Shown: positions 10,966-22,999, counted from the stretch's first letter. The stretch: 64,000 bases of DNA from Tetrastigma voinierianum (GCA_016808115.1 JAEQBH010007399.1:1-64000), one strand, 5' to 3'. The notes: generated by a model not told the origin, from the sequence alone. Translations and numbers: made by a program.

Positions 10966-11204
10966 GGCCAGAGGTTTGACCACCCGCATCCAAGAACTCC
11001 GCCGAACCGTCTCCGCAACTCTCTCAACCCTCGGTGGGACATCCGATAGGAGCTCAAGGTGAGGTCTCGACCCCGCACGAGCCCCATCCGATGATCCTTC
11101 GCCTTCGTGGCACTTCTGCAACTCCGGAGGCATAACATCTGCAAATCTCCCGCATGAGGGCTATGGTGATCCGCACTCGACTTGCTTATCCGACTTGATC
11201 TCAA

Positions 11205-11486
11205 TCAGTGTCGCAACATAGGTGTGCTCACCCTTCCTAAGGCCTTTCTCGAGTCAAGCAGGCGCATAAGGTCTTCTCCTCGAAGGTCTCTCGTAGCGCT
11301 TTGTCGATGTCGGGCCACAAAGCATGGCCGCTCAATCCATAGATCAACAACAACCAAGTGCGGCAACAAGGCACCGGCTCGAAGAAATCGCTGTTTCCAA
11401 AATGAAGTCAAATCATCCAAAGGAACACTAAGGAAGCTCCATCGCACTCTCCAATCCCATCCGAATTGGCTATGTTCTCTCGCCAT
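11205..11486 (-). pseudogene. Gypsy protease-RT linker region (degenerate)
   Basis: The minus-strand peptide contains FLSVPLDD..TSFWKQRFLRAGALLPHLV, which resembles the VxPLDDYxxVLGMxFL...ALP segment after the retropepsin domain in plant gypsy pol. It lies at the right place between gag (right) and RT (left). Identity is suggestive only. Confidence 0.5.
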
Positions 11487-12049
11487 ACCACGCGCCTCAG
11501 GTTTGGCTATTTACTGGGCCAGCTTGTCACATCTTTAAATGAGTTTAAATCAAAGTGTCTCACCGCCTTGCCACACAAAATCAGGTCGCCCCACGCCCAC
11601 CAATGCCACAATTTTCTCGCCTCCGATCAAGAACTCCAACATACATCGCTCCCGTGGAGTCACCCTACGCATTGCATTCAACAACCTGGCGAGGGTCAGC
11701 TCTGTGTGGACCTCCGCCCGCTTATCTTCCCCCGCCTTCTACCATGAGTGCATCAGAGCCCTCTTCGGGGCAATCCCTCGATGCGGCCCATCGTGCATGA
11801 AGCATCCCGACGACCGTAGCTAGAAGAAGTCGCCTCTCCCCACTTTAGCCCGTGGTATCCCCATAATTCTTCCAACCCCTTGCTCCACTCTCTGAGGTCT
11901 GCATCCGACTCTGCCTCGACTTTGTCAGGGCCTTTTGGGTGGGAGAAGGAAGAGGTCACTTCAGAATTTGACAGCAAAATTAATCGCTGCTATCGCTAAG
12001 GGCAAGTCTTGGACACCTTGCCTCTCACTCCGCCAGCCCGTCTCGCAAC

Positions 12050-12657
12050 CCTGAAGCATGAAGTCAACAGCCTGTCGACTCCGACATGTCCTCGATGTCA
12101 AGGATCAACGAAGCAACTTCTTCAGTCTCCGACCAGCCCTTCCTCGCTTCCGGGCCGAGACTCCCTCGCCATCCACACTGTGTTCATGGGTAAGAACTGA
12201 TCCTTCAGCTCCTTTTTCAAGATCTCCCAACTCTCAATCTGTCGCCACAGCTACGCTGTTCCGTCCGCCACCAAAGCTTTGCATCACCACAAATACATAC
12301 AAGTATATCGCACCGCTTACCCACCGCATCTGAGCAAATGATGAAGTATCATTCCATGTCCTGTGAGGAAGCTTCCAAGTTCGTTGCTCCGCCACACACT
12401 GTAAGGTTTGGGCCTGCACTTCACCTTGCAGGCAAGATCCATAGCAGCTGTGTGCCCCGTATCTTAACGCCGTCAAAGAACACGATCTCCCCCTCTAGAG
12501 ATTTGATCCGCTCCTCGAACTCCTCGATCATGGTCCTCATTCGGTCATGGAATGACTCCATCCATTCCTCAACGACCTTCTCTCGAGTCTCCATCGATTC
12601 ACGCTGTGAGTCAAGCAGCAGGATGGCATCGACCGAGTCGTAAAGGGTGGTGTTCAT
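12050..12657 (-). pseudogene. Gypsy gag remnant with coiled-coil N terminus
   Basis: A 78-codon open frame from 12657 starts MNTTLYDSVD and is rich in Glu/Arg heptads (MEEW.., EEFEERIKSLEGE), typical of the gag N terminus. Further left, RTWNDTSSFAQMRWVSGAIY is present, like plant gypsy gag. It begins about 120 nt inside the primer-binding site, as expected. Frames are broken after about 80 codons. Confidence 0.6.
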
Positions 12658-12775
12658 TTAGTTGTCGCGCTCATCTCCGCTGAGCCCGACACTTGGCGTG
12701 CGGCCTACCTCGGCTTCTATCCTTGCTACTTGCTCACGCAGCGCATCAACCGTCATCCTCGCGTTAGCCATCCGT

Positions 12776-12790
12776 GGCTCTAATACCAAT
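12776..12790 (-). promoter_or_regulatory. Primer-binding site of gypsy element
   Basis: The minus strand reads ATTGGTATTAGAGCC just inside the 5' LTR. It differs by one base from the usual tRNA-iMet site TGGTATCAGAGC. Confidence 0.75.
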
Positions 12791-13623
12791 TGTTACACAC
12801 CCTCTTTTTGGCTCGTGTGTGGCGCCTAGGAACCCGCTAGGCCAGCCTTCTCAATGCCTCACAATTCTCTCGAACACAAGGCGTACGGGGCACTCTCCCT
12901 AACTCGTATTTTATTAGCTATTAAAATACAAGACAATCTTGCAAAGGCTCCCACATCTTGGGATGCTCTATGCTTTTCTGGGCTGATCAACCCAATACAT
13001 TTAATTTAACCAAGTGGGCACGCGCAGCCCTTTATAGGATGTCAAGGTCCTAGTACAAATATGACTAAGAGTCCTACTCTTAACTCTAGTCTTCAATCCA
13101 AGAAGCCAACAATCCTTCCCCGCCGAGTCCCGACCGAATGAAACCTTATACACAACCACGCAAATCCCACAGGAGTAAGAGTCCTCCCGCCAGAGTCCTT
13201 CGCCCGGGAGTCCTTCCCGCCTAGGAGTCTGGGCCCGCCTAGAGTTCTTCCCACCTAGGAGTCCTTCTGCTTAGATTCCTTAGGTCAGGGAATCCTTGTT
13301 GCACCTGACAGGAAGCTCACGCCCAAGGCCTACTCTCTATATACTGCTCAAGATTCCCCACACACTTACTTCTGCTTGCCTCAAGTGCCACGCCCTGCAG
13401 CCCCTCTTGCCGTGAGTGCCGTGATTGCTTCACCGTGCGCGTCCCAAACATATTACTTGCTTGCTTCTCTCCTCATGTGCGTGCTTAGCTCACGCCTTGT
13501 GCCTCTCGAGCACCCTGGTTTCCCATCTCGTTTCTGCCTCGCTTTCCCTTAGGTGGGCCATGGGGCCAAGGCAGCGCCCTCATGCCGCACGGGACTCGTG
13601 TTATCTAGTCGAGGGGGCTAACA
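12791..13623 (-). repeat. 5' LTR of the gypsy element (right copy)
   Basis: 833 bp from TGTTACACACCC to GGGGCTAACA, with TG...CA ends and a primer-binding site directly at its inner edge. It carries clusters of GAGTCCTTC and CCGCCTAGGAGTC repeats also present in the left LTR. Confidence 0.8.
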
Positions 13624-13753
13624 TCTTGGCTCAAGCCAAGTCAATGTGGGTTCAATGGACCGGCTTAGGCTTTGTATTTTGTTGAGACTCACATTCCAAT
13701 CCACAGGCCTTGTATGATGCGAGTTTGGTAAGTCCATGATGGACGGGCCTAAC
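13624..13753. repeat. Repeat R, continuation after the gypsy insertion
   Basis: GGCTTTGTATTTTGTTGAG, CTCACATTCCA, CTTGTATGATG and GGGCCT match about 19290-19395 in order. It is the continuation of the copy that is interrupted at about 7562. Confidence 0.65.
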
Positions 13754-15273
13754 TGTTAGTAATAGTGCTCTAGGCCTATTGTATGGACATGGTATTTTGA
13801 CTATTTATGAGAATTTATTATTATGATGATTTGCATGTTTATTATATATAATGTCCTTGAATAATATTATTAATTATCTAAATGTCCCTAATCTGCTATT
13901 GTTGTATGGGAATAATGAATTAAGATTAGTATAAAGTTTGATTGATATTCATGGGATGAATATGTGTATGAGATACAAATCACTTATATCTATTTGCTGA
14001 GAACAAATATCGGGATGACTACCAGATTACATGGATCAAAGCTGCAAGTTAATCTCTAATGTTGTGTCATTAAACTTTGAATCAGATCTATAGTTCTCAA
14101 ATATAAGGAATATTGTGTTTTGATATAATCAAAACGTTGTCTTTAATTCTGATGACTTTATAAAGTATTATACTTGAACATAATAAGAATTATGTAGTGA
14201 GATATGCGCTGACAAGATGGAATTTGTCCATCTTATTATAAGAGATATCTCCGGGTCCCTCGGGAGCAATCGAGACCGAGAAATGCATGGTCGTGCTCAA
14301 AATGAATCATGGAGATCACTGCCACTGTTTAGTCACCAATCGCTCAGCAATCAAAGATAACGATATGCGTTGATTTGTCCATGCCTTATATTATATCAAG
14401 ATATCATGAGACAAAAGGATTATGTCATTAGCTATATTAAGGTTGTCTCTGATCATGATCTTTCATTTAACTTGGGTAGTCATAGTCTTGCTAGAGCTAC
14501 TACACTGTGAGGATCAAAACGTGATTTAGGCCTACCGCCAATGCTAATTGAACCATAGTGTTCACATTAAGAAACTAATAATAATCTGCTATGGTTTTTC
14601 ACTCGTAGTAATTTAAAATGATGAGATTATTTTAAATTACAATAACAATTAGTTGTTATTCGAATTTAATTTTGAGAAAGTTTAAATTGCATTCAAATTA
14701 CAACAAATAATAATTTGTTATATTTTCTTATTGATAAGGAAATAATCAGAAGGGTTTTTAAAAGAGTTTTAAATACAGGTAATTTAAATTCATTTCCTTA
14801 TCCTATAAGGATTTGAATTTAAATTGTTACATTAAAAGAGTTTTAAATATATAATAATATAAAATTTGCCAATTTAAAACCCTATCGACTCATAGATATA
14901 TATATGTGAGACATATATACTTTGTAGTAGTCAGTTTTTACTCTAAGAACAACCAAAACAAAGAGAAAGAAAACCCTAATTTCGTTTCAGAAGACGAACC
15001 CGAATCCAGCATTCAACAAGATCAAGCTCATTATTTGTTCGTGTGTGGATACTTGCAGGGCTAGTCGTGTAAAGGTAGCACCTTGCATCCGAATAAAACT
15101 AAGACGTTGCACTTTAAAGGCTCGACGACCGATCTACAAGAGGTGTTCTACTTATCCTTCTCTGCTTTTTTATGAAACGCATGATCCTCGTGGGTTAAGG
15201 GATAAAAATTTTAAATTCCACGTATTTATGTTCCAATAAGATCGATATTCTACCAGATCCAAACACTACAACA
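13754..15273 (+). mobile_element. Solo-LTR-like insertion, 1.52 kb
   Basis: This block interrupts repeat R: the flanks at 13753 and 15274 join to match the uninterrupted copy near 19395-19410. It starts TGTTAGTAATAG and ends CACTACAACA, the TG...CA ends of an LTR. It contains a TATA-like stretch (ATATATATATGTG near 14898) followed about 40 bp on by a leader-like AAACCCTAA region. There is no coding content. A clean 5-bp target duplication is not seen (CTAAC against AGCCC), so boundaries may be a few bases off. The orientation is inferred from the TATA-like stretch. Confidence 0.55.
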
Positions 15274-15463
15274 AGCCCCAAAACGAGTGCTTACCTGTGT
15301 CCAATAATTAAAACCAAATATTTTTTTGATCTTAATAATTCCCTTTAACTTAAAATTTAATGCATCAACTAAGTTGCATCTTTATTTGACTTATATAATA
15401 AACTTTTAACAAAATATATATTATAAGTATATTACATTATGTATTTAAAAAATAATATATGGA
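15274..15463. repeat. Repeat R segment
   Basis: TCCAATAATTAAAACC, TTAAAATTTAATGCA, CAACTAA and ATATAATAAACTTTT match the segments at 18592-18720 and 19408-19520. The last 8 bases, TATATGGA (15456-15463), are the target duplication of the MITE that follows. Confidence 0.7.
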
Positions 15464-15877
15464 TAGGGGGTAAAGGTGGTTGATGAGTCGGTTTGTGTCG
15501 TGTCAATATATCGAATCAGACAACATTCAACCAAAACCCGATACGAATAATAAACGTGGTCAATATTCGCTTAACTCAACCTAATTCATTTATTATTCGT
15601 ATAGGGCAAATAATACGACATAATCATTTAATTTGATTATTTAAAATTATAATAATTTAATTAATATTATATATTTAATATAAAAACCTATTAAATTTAA
15701 CATGTTTATTAATTTTATTATTTAAATTAATATGAATTATAAATAAGGACCCAAACATCGAATATGATATTTATTAAACGTGTTAGGTGGTCAATACAAC
15801 ATAATCGCACATTATACTCAACCTAAATCCATAAAAATCGTGTTGGGTTCGTATCATGTCAAATTTTGTCAACCCTA
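15464..15877. mobile_element. hAT-type MITE, 414 bp, with perfect 8-bp target-site duplication
   Basis: The left end is TAGGGGGTAAAGGTGGTTGA and the right end is TTTTGTCAACCCTA. Both flanks are TATATGGA (15456-15463 and 15878-15885). The interior holds ACCCGATACGAATAATAAA and GGGTTCGTATCATGTC, and is otherwise very AT-rich with no coding frame. The 8-bp duplication and TAGGG..CCCTA ends indicate the hAT superfamily. It sits within repeat R, so it is younger than that array. Confidence 0.85.
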
Positions 15878-15885
15878 TATATGGA

Positions 15886-16040
15886 TAGGGGCGGGGTCTG
15901 AGGGGCCCACTGTCAAAGTTGACTCAGCAGAGCTCACAAACCCATCCCTTTAAAATGGTCTCTCGTCAGTAAAATCAAAGGTGCCTCGAACCTCGGTCAT
16001 TTTGAGACCCTCAAGCATCCAATACAAAGACTAGTATATT
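15886..16040. repeat. Repeat R segment (GC-rich part)
   Basis: CACTGTCAAAGTT, CCATCCCTT, CTCAAGC and TTTTGAGACCCT match 18780-18945 in order. Confidence 0.6.
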
Positions 16041-16577
16041 TAAAAACACTTGTTGGTTTTATTTTTTAATACACTATAGCTTCAAGGTGGTAAACCTGTT
16101 TCACCGGTACTCAACCCGAGACCTCCTCCTCCACTCTTTATGCATGTTTTAACTGATGTTTCACCACTAAACCATACATGATGGTTTTGCGACACCGTGG
16201 TTAACAATTGATATCGCTTACTTGAACCATGCTTTACAACCATCAATTGATAGATGTCTCACTGAACCAAACCATAAGGATATTTTTATGTATGGCAATT
16301 GATGAGAACCTCGGGGGACAATTGTCTTCATATCCATATAAACTAGTACGCCTCTAAAACTAAAATAAATAGCATTGAGGTCCTGCCTGGAATGAAGGGA
16401 TATGAAGGATATAAGAGATTTGAGTTTAAATCCTTATAAGCATAGTGGGTCCATAACTCTAATTATAACTTCCAATAAGCCAAGTCGAACGACCCGATTC
16501 TGAGAGAAATGAGTCCGTTGGTACTCAACTCACATATGCCTAGACCCATTGACTAGTCAACAGGTTGGGGCGAGCTT
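16041..16577. other. Unassigned sequence
   Basis: No gene is recognised. AACCATCAATTGAT-like words occur in both orientations (about 16208, 16247 and 16297), hinting at inverted structure. Confidence 0.35.
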
Positions 16578-18539
16578 TGCATTTTTAAGTCACCAAGAAC
16601 TATAAGACCTGAGAAAATTCCAATTTCTGGAAAAATGGTAAAATCGTAATTTCGGTCAAAAACCGAAATTTTTCTAGATCTCGGATGACGAAACGGATTT
16701 CACCGTTGAATCGCCTCACAAATCAGCTTAACACGCCGACTTCACTGACCCCAAGATACCTAATTTACACGCTTTTACGATCGCAGACGCTGTCATAAAA
16801 CATAACATTAACAAAGTCTATAACATGTACCAATGTTATCATCTTGGTAAAGAGTAGAGAAACGATAATTTGACGGCTAAGATAGCTAAACGCCAAAAAT
16901 TCAAGATAGCGACATGATATTATTAAATTGACTTTAATGATACAAGACAATACCAGACAATACTGTAGACTTACCTTTGAACCAAAGGCTAAAACGGAAA
17001 GAAAAAGCGAAATCTCTTGCAAGAGCTTTTTAGGTTACGTTTAGAGAGAGTGTGTAGCTTATAGCTGACTGGGACGATCCGACCGGGTTTAATTATTCCT
17101 GGAGCAAGAAGGAAAGTCGCCTACGCATGATGAGCCACGAGCGGGCTCGTTTTAAGGAGCCACAAACTCCGTGAGGTAGAGGCTTTATCCCACTTGAGTT
17201 TTAGCACTTTGTCAAGTGTGTTTATGATGCTTGAGTTGATCGAGAGGCCGTAAGTGGCTTGATTGGTCCCAAATCTCGAACCGAATCGTTAGAAAATTCT
17301 CAAACCCATTCGTGGATCCAAGATCGCCCACGTAATGTTTAAGAAAGACCAGCACTCAGAAACAAATTGCATTGTGATGCGTATATACTTCCGAAATGGC
17401 TACAAAAACTGGGTTCACAAAGTGAAACCATCAGAGTGGCCAACAAGAACCCGATGGTTTCACTGCTCATGAATAGTGACACTAAAATATTTTCAGGTAA
17501 ATGTAGTATAGTCGAAGTAATCTAAATCGAATTGTTTCGTGGTTTTTGTTAATTAGCCAAAGTGAGTTAAATTTTCGGTGTAATGGATTGTGAAATTACA
17601 TAACATGTTCGTGGTGATTTAAATATGTAAATATATTTATTGACGATATATTTGCAGTGTTATGATGATTAAAGAAAAACGACATAATGCATTTCATATA
17701 CGCACTCGGTGAACCTAAATTAAAGTGAGTTCATGACATGAATTTCTCTTCCAAAACGAGCATGATTGCAAAGGAATTTCACACAGGATGATTTTCCCAG
17801 AGAATGGGTTAGGAGATGTACCCAAATTGTATCACTTCTGGATGAGGACTATGATCAAGCCGGGAAGTTCTCCAACATTCGCCTTTGCGGTAGTCCCATT
17901 TTTTACTCAACACTTCTAGGTGTATTTTCGAAAACAACAAGATTTGTTTTGAAAATGATGTTTTTCTCATACATGGCTTAGGCAGGTGTGAGGGAGTCGG
18001 TGAGAACTCGAGACATGGGTTGGTCATGTAAACATTCAAGTAGGATCATGCAATTTACTTGAACGTGTGTTTACTTTAGAGCATTGCATATGCACTTAGG
18101 TGGAGAGTAACCCATTTAGGGTGATTCCACTACTGGGCATTAGCTCACCCTGTCGAGGGAATTATATTATTTCAGGTACAGGGAGCGCACGAGGACTAGC
18201 CATCCTAGAGGCCGCTTAGAAGAAAATGGTCAGGCTTTGGTGTTTTATACTACATGTATTAGAATACAAAACTTTGGCCATATGTTGTATAAGAGTAAAA
18301 TTTTAACTCAGAATCATGATATATAGTCGTATGTTTATGAGTATTGTTGTATGGCCAAAGAGCCGCTTTTTATTACTCATGTATCTGTCTTATGATGTTG
18401 ATCAGACAAAGTTAGGTACTGCAGAGCTCCCCGCACAAGGGAGATCATTCGATTTTCGTGGAGTCGTGGCTCGTTACTCGATTATCACAGTATTCCGCAA
18501 GTTAATCAGTCAATCGACACCCCGATTTAGGGCGCCACA
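16578..18539 (+). mobile_element. Noncoding LTR-like insertion, family B (copy 1)
   Basis: Shares ordered blocks with 39270-41610: GAAAATT(C/T)...TTTCTG, GGATGA(C/T)GAAACGGA, TTTACGAT, then GGCTTAGGC..TGTGAGG.AGTCGGTGAG, TATTCCGCA and a right end GGGCGCCACA / GGGCGTCACA. Repeat R resumes after 18539. No protein is encoded; it resembles the LTR of a long-LTR retrotransposon. The left edge is uncertain (16578 or 16601). AGAAC stands at 16596-16600 and at 18540-18544, a possible 5-bp target duplication, but the left terminus would then be TA rather than TG. Confidence 0.5.
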
Positions 18540-19520
18540 AGAACATTTGTTCAGGCGGCCTATCGGCCTAGATAAGAGGGCCCCGATAGCCCACACAATT
18601 AAACTATAATTTTTTAAAAATTTTTATCTCATCCCTCTAGCTTAATATTTAATGTATCAACTAAATTGTAATTATATTTGGACTTACATAATAAACTTCT
18701 TTAATAAAAATACATAGTATAAATAGGGACCACACAGAATTGGGGGGTGGGCCTATCAAGACGAGTTTATCACAGCCTTAAACATACTGTCAAAGTTACC
18801 TGTTGGACCAAACCTGGGCTAAATGAAGCTTCGAGGCTCATCCCTTCAAAACCGTCCTGCCAGCTTAGCCCGCCTGCTTGGGTCGAGCTAGATTTGAAGT
18901 GAGCCTCAAGCCCCGAGATTTTTTGAGACCCTTAAACGTAATATACAAAGTGAATAGATATGGTAAAATTTTATAAATATTATATTCAAAATTCTATTGA
19001 TATTTTAATTTTAAAATATGATTTATGGATATTTTTCAAACATTTAAAATTAAATTTAAATAAACATAAATTTTATTTATGTTATCTAATATTTAGCTAA
19101 TATTTAGCACGAGGTAGTAAAGAATAAATTTTAAAATTCATTCTAATATGATTTGATTAATGTATAAATAATATCCTTATTATAAATTTATTATTTTTAA
19201 TTCATGTGATTATATTAATGTTTTGTCTATCATCCAATTTGGAGTCTCCAATGGGACATGCCAATAGGCTCGTTGACAGATCAATAAATTAGGCCAGGCT
19301 TTGTATTTTATTAAGGCTCACGACCATTCCATGAGTTTGACAAGCCATGTATGATTAGTCTAGACGGCCTAGTATGGGTGGGCCTGGTGGCCCATTACAG
19401 GTGCACTCGATGAGTCCAATAATTAAAACCATTTTTTTATTTTAACCATTCTTTCTAGCTTAAAATTTAATGCACCTACTAAATTACACATTTATTTACC
19501 TTATATAATAAACTTTTTAT
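18540..19520. repeat. Repeat R, most complete copy, target of the copia element
   Basis: Contains all blocks of the unit in order: a GGCC-rich start, ATTAAA..TTTAATG (18600-18700), GGGTGGGCCTATC, a Cys/Gly-codon-free GC-rich part (18780-18940), the AT-rich part (18960-19250), GGCTTTGTATTTTATTAAGG and GGTGGGCCTGGTGGCCC, then the start of the next unit (TCCAATAATTAAAACC at 19410). The period is about 0.82 kb. GGCCC-rich ends suggest the unit may be, or contain, a nonautonomous transposon. Confidence 0.6.
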
Positions 19521-19791
19521 TGTAAAATATTGAGTTGCAAGAATATAATAGAGAGAATAGAGAGAGATTAAGAAGAGAAAATAGATAAGCGCCAAAAAGA
19601 TGGTAGAGAAAGTCAGAAGAGCAATTTTATTTTCACTTTCATTCTCTTATATACATTGAATAGGGAGATGGACATTCATACGTAGAATGTAGGTTACGAA
19701 TGTGCCATAATAGGTACATTGAATATACATTGATGTATAAGTAGGTTACGCTTTTGAATATAATGAATATTCATTCATGTATTTCATAACA
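19521..19791 (-). repeat. 3' LTR of copia element 1 (271 bp)
   Basis: Plus-strand ends are TGTAAAATATTG and ATTTCATAACA. It matches the right LTR nearly throughout, but has one rather than two copies of an internal unit of about 60 bp (GGTTACGAATGTG...GATGTATA). Confidence 0.9.
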
Positions 19792-19800
19792 CTCCCCCTT
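19792..19800 (-). promoter_or_regulatory. Polypurine tract of copia element 1
   Basis: The minus strand reads AAGGGGGAG immediately before the 3' LTR start TGTTATGAAAT, the typical copia arrangement. Confidence 0.85.
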
Positions 19801-20163
19801 GAATATTCATTGTATTCATGAATGTGCATTGAATGATGCTGCCTCATTAAAAACCTTAAGCCGGAAAAACCCAATGGGACAAAAACCGGACAAAAGGGAA
19901 AAAGAGTGCAATACATAGTTCACAATATCTCCCCCTCAATTTGAGCTATATAGCCACTGCTGGGGCTAGTTAATCTTGCATCTTATGAACTCGCCGCATA
20001 CCAATGCCATATACTAATTTCTCAAAAGTTGACGTTGGCAATGATTTGGTCAAAAGATCTGCAAGATTATTTATGGATTGAATCGCTTAACATCAATTTG
20101 TCGACTTTCTGAGTTCATGAGCACAGAAAAAAGGTACTCAGCTTAATGATACGCTTGGTCCTA

Positions 20164-20782
20164 TCACCTTGATATATCCTCCCTAACTTGTGCAACACGC
20201 TGGGCATTATCTTCATAAATTATAGTGGGAGAATTTGTAACCGGTGTTAAGCAACAAGAATTGTGAATATGTGTTATAATGGATCTTAACCAAACACACT
20301 CTCTTCCAGCTTCATATAAAGCAATGATCTCAGAGTGGTTAGAAGATGTAGCTACTAGCGATTGCTTCGTAGAACGCCAAGAAATGGCGATGCCATTATA
20401 ACAAAATAAATAACCAGTTTGAGAGCGAGCTTTATGTGGATCAGATCTATATCCAGCATCAGAATATCCAACTAAACCAGAGGTAGTAGATTCCTTGGAA
20501 TAATATAATCCCAAATCTATGGTTCCTCGGAGATAACGAAAAATATACGACCCATTCCGTTGTTCCGAGTTGGCCTAAACTAAAACGTGCCAATAAATTT
20601 ACTGCAAAAGCGATGTCTCGTCTCGTACATTGTGCCAAGTACATCAAAGCCCCAATTGCATTGAGATATGGTACTTCAGGACCAAGTATCTCTTCATCAG
20701 ATTCTCTAAGACGAAATTGATCCTTTTGGGGATCTAGAGACCTTACAACCATAGGGGTGCTCAATGGGTGAGCCTTGTCCAT
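20164..20782 (-). pseudogene. Copia element 1 RT C-terminal part and RNase H
   Basis: Two overlapping minus-strand frames. The right one has VPYLNAIGALMYLAQCTRRD and FAVNLLARFS, the conserved region between RT and RNase H. The left one has GLVGYSDAGYRSDPHKARSQ, TGYLFCYNGIAISWRSTKQ and HSEIIALYEAGRECVWLR, the RNase H core of copia elements, with acidic residues in YSDAGY and the E of HSEI. A frameshift near 20500 separates the two. Confidence 0.9.
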
Positions 20783-20799
20783 GTTGGAAGTCGCTTAAG

Positions 20800-21416
20800 T
20801 AATCTTTCAATGTAATGGCGATCGATTTGACGATTATTCCATTCGCTTTATGCTCAAGTCATATTAAAGACAAAGTTCGTTTTACCCAAATCTTTAACTT
20901 CAAATTCCTTTTCAAATACTCAGCAGTTTTAGCTAACTCTTCTGGAGTTCCAATTAAATTTATATCGTCAACATAAATCGCTACAATAAAGAAATCCAAA
21001 CGATTTTAATAAACACGACGGACAGATAGATCATTCTCAGACTTTCCTACCTAGGTACTCACTCTAGCGTCGATATCACATGCAATCGATTGTTTTAACC
21101 CAGATAAAGATTCTTTTTGCAATTTTATTGAGAATAAGTTGTGGGGAGTGCATGCATCAGGCATTTTGAATCCCTCGGGAATTTTCATATAAATATTTGT
21201 GCCTAATGAGCCATATAGATATGCCGTCACAATGTCCATAAGACGCATTTCCAATTTTTCAAAGATTATCAGACTAATGAGAAAACGAAATGTAATCATA
21301 TCCATCACAGGTGAATATGTCTCATCATAATCAATCCCAGGTCTCTGGGAGAATCCTTGGGCAACGAGTTGAGCTTTATACCTGACAACCTCGTTTTTCT
21401 CATTTCCGCCGGACAA
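20800..21416 (-). pseudogene. Copia element 1 reverse transcriptase
   Basis: The open piece from 21416 reads RYKAQLVAQGFSQRPGIDY, ETYSPVMDMITFRFLISL, DIVTAYLYGSL and YMKIPEGFKMP, all canonical RVT_2 motifs. The catalytic block FIVAIYVDDINLIG is found at about 20950-20995 in another frame. Several indels separate the pieces. Confidence 0.9.
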
Positions 21417-21503
21417 ATACCCATTTCATATCCAAACTAGGTTTGTCAAAAACTCCTCGCTTAGCTACAGGGGTTAATTCAAATTTTAATCGCTTCCTCC
21501 CAC

Positions 21504-21959
21504 TTAGAAGGCCAATCTTGCCTTTACAGATTCAATAATAGATCGCTGCTCAATCATCATCCATAATTTTATGAGTAACCGAGAATGCAAAATATCATAA
21601 ATGATGATTTTATTTCGATCCCAAATCTCATTACAATATGTAATGGAATTCTCAGTATTCCTAGTGTCATGGGTTTGTGCCTCTTCAAGGGCATTAAGCT
21701 CTTTAGAAGTAAGCACAACACCAGGCTCTTCCGAGTGGACTTTGATTCTTTCCCTTCGCTTTCGAGAACAAAGGTCTTTGATCCTATCGTCTACCAACGC
21801 TTCAACGGGATTTTCATCCATTTTAACTTGTCCTTCGGGAACAACTATCCTAGCTGGAGCATTTACAGCTGGAATATGAGATTTCGTTACCTTAGTAGCA
21901 TCATTAAATGCATCAGGAAGTCTATTAGCTATAGGCTGTAAATGGATTATGCGCCGCAC
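21504..21959 (-). pseudogene. Copia element 1 integrase-RT linker
   Basis: A 151-codon frame with APARIVVPEGQVKMDENPVE, SRKRRERIKVHSEEPGVVLT and ELNALEEAQTHD. Its charged, variable sequence and its place between integrase and RT identify it as the pol linker. Confidence 0.75.
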
Positions 21960-22038
21960 TGCTGCACTCGTGGAGTTCTTGGTCGATCAGATAAATTTTC
22001 TCATTCCAGAGAAAACTTTAACCGGTTTCGCTCGTGAG

Positions 22039-22800
22039 CTATTTCCAATTTAGGTGTCCTAATCGATGGAAACATAGTCTCATTGAAATGACAATCGCGA
22101 ATCCGCAAGAAAGATCACCGCAGTCGCTCCAAGAACCTAATGATAGACGGTGAATTAAACTCCAACATAAATGCCAAACGGCGCTGGGGACCCATTGCTT
22201 CGTGGTGCAATAGGCACCTGTACTACACAACCAAAGGTGCAATGAAATAATATCGTCTATAACCAAAGAACTATTTGAAGGGGAAATTGTAGAGACTAGC
22301 AAGTAAAGCATCTTATTAGGGCAGCCGCATGCAAACGCATGACCCTACGTCGTATCACGCCGATTCGCTTCACACAAAGTGCGCAATGATTTGTATATGT
22401 TTAATCGGGCGATCTCCGCCAATCCATTTTGAGTATGAAGATACGCGACCGAAAGTGCTCAACCTCGATTCCGGCGAAGTACAATATGTATCAAAACTTT
22501 GATGTAAATTCACCAAAGATTATCCATCCTTATGCCTTTAATCGATAATCAGAATTGTGCCCTAAGCTTTATAATCAAGGCAAGTAAACGTGCAAAGGTG
22601 ACATTGCGCTGTGAGATAATAGACAAACATGACCATCTACGTGATGCGTCCACTAGTTATAGTAATACTGTAAATGGTCCACTGGTCATGTATTAATCCA
22701 TAACATCAAATTCCTAATTCTTATGAATAAAGGATTCAAGATCAACTCATATAGAAGGTTTGGTAATGAGCTCAGAACAACCTTCACTATAATCTTGGAC
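22039..22800 (-). pseudogene. Copia element 1 integrase remnants
   Basis: Minus-strand translation at about 22230-22040 gives VPIAPRSN..P..FGIYVGV, then out-of-frame remnants resembling the integrase C-terminal blocks of copia elements. The upstream catalytic core is badly scrambled and its acidic residues cannot be placed. Confidence 0.65.
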
Positions 22801-22999
22801 AACAATAATTTTTGTATCTTTGAAGTAAGGCCCTATTAGATTCCTGGATTATTCTACGATCATTGTATGCCAGGTGACTAAGGCGATCATGCCATAATCC
22901 AAACTCGATCGTGATTTGCCCAATCTCCAAGATATGGTGGAGTAGCTCAACTACTTTAATCATGACACACAATACAAAACTCCATAGAAGAAGTTTCAA
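22787..22999 (-). pseudogene. Copia element 1 GAG-pre-integrase motif
   Basis: The 70-codon frame contains FGLWHDRLSHLAYNDRRIIQ, which matches the HxRLGH/S zinc-binding motif preceding copia integrase (consensus LWHxRLGHxxxxxxxxL). Its following CxxC part was not seen intact. Confidence 0.8.

Larger units (their letters stand above)
7565..13623 (-). mobile_element. Degenerate Ty3/gypsy chromovirus-type retrotransposon
   Basis: The whole element lies on the minus strand: 5' LTR at 12791-13623, primer-binding site at 12776-12790, gag and pol remnants reading right to left, a purine tract beside the left LTR, and 3' LTR at about 7565-8420. Recognised pol pieces are reverse transcriptase, integrase and a C-terminal chromodomain. 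Together with the gag-protease-RT-integrase order, these place it among chromoviruses. All frames are broken, so it cannot be active. It sits inside a copy of repeat R, whose halves flank it. A target-site duplication is not clear. Confidence 0.85.

Noticed and set aside
16596..18544. AGAAC on both sides of family B copy 1 as a firm target-site duplication
   Set aside because: The left end would then start TATAAG instead of TG, and a 5-base match over a flexible boundary is weak; kept only as a possibility.
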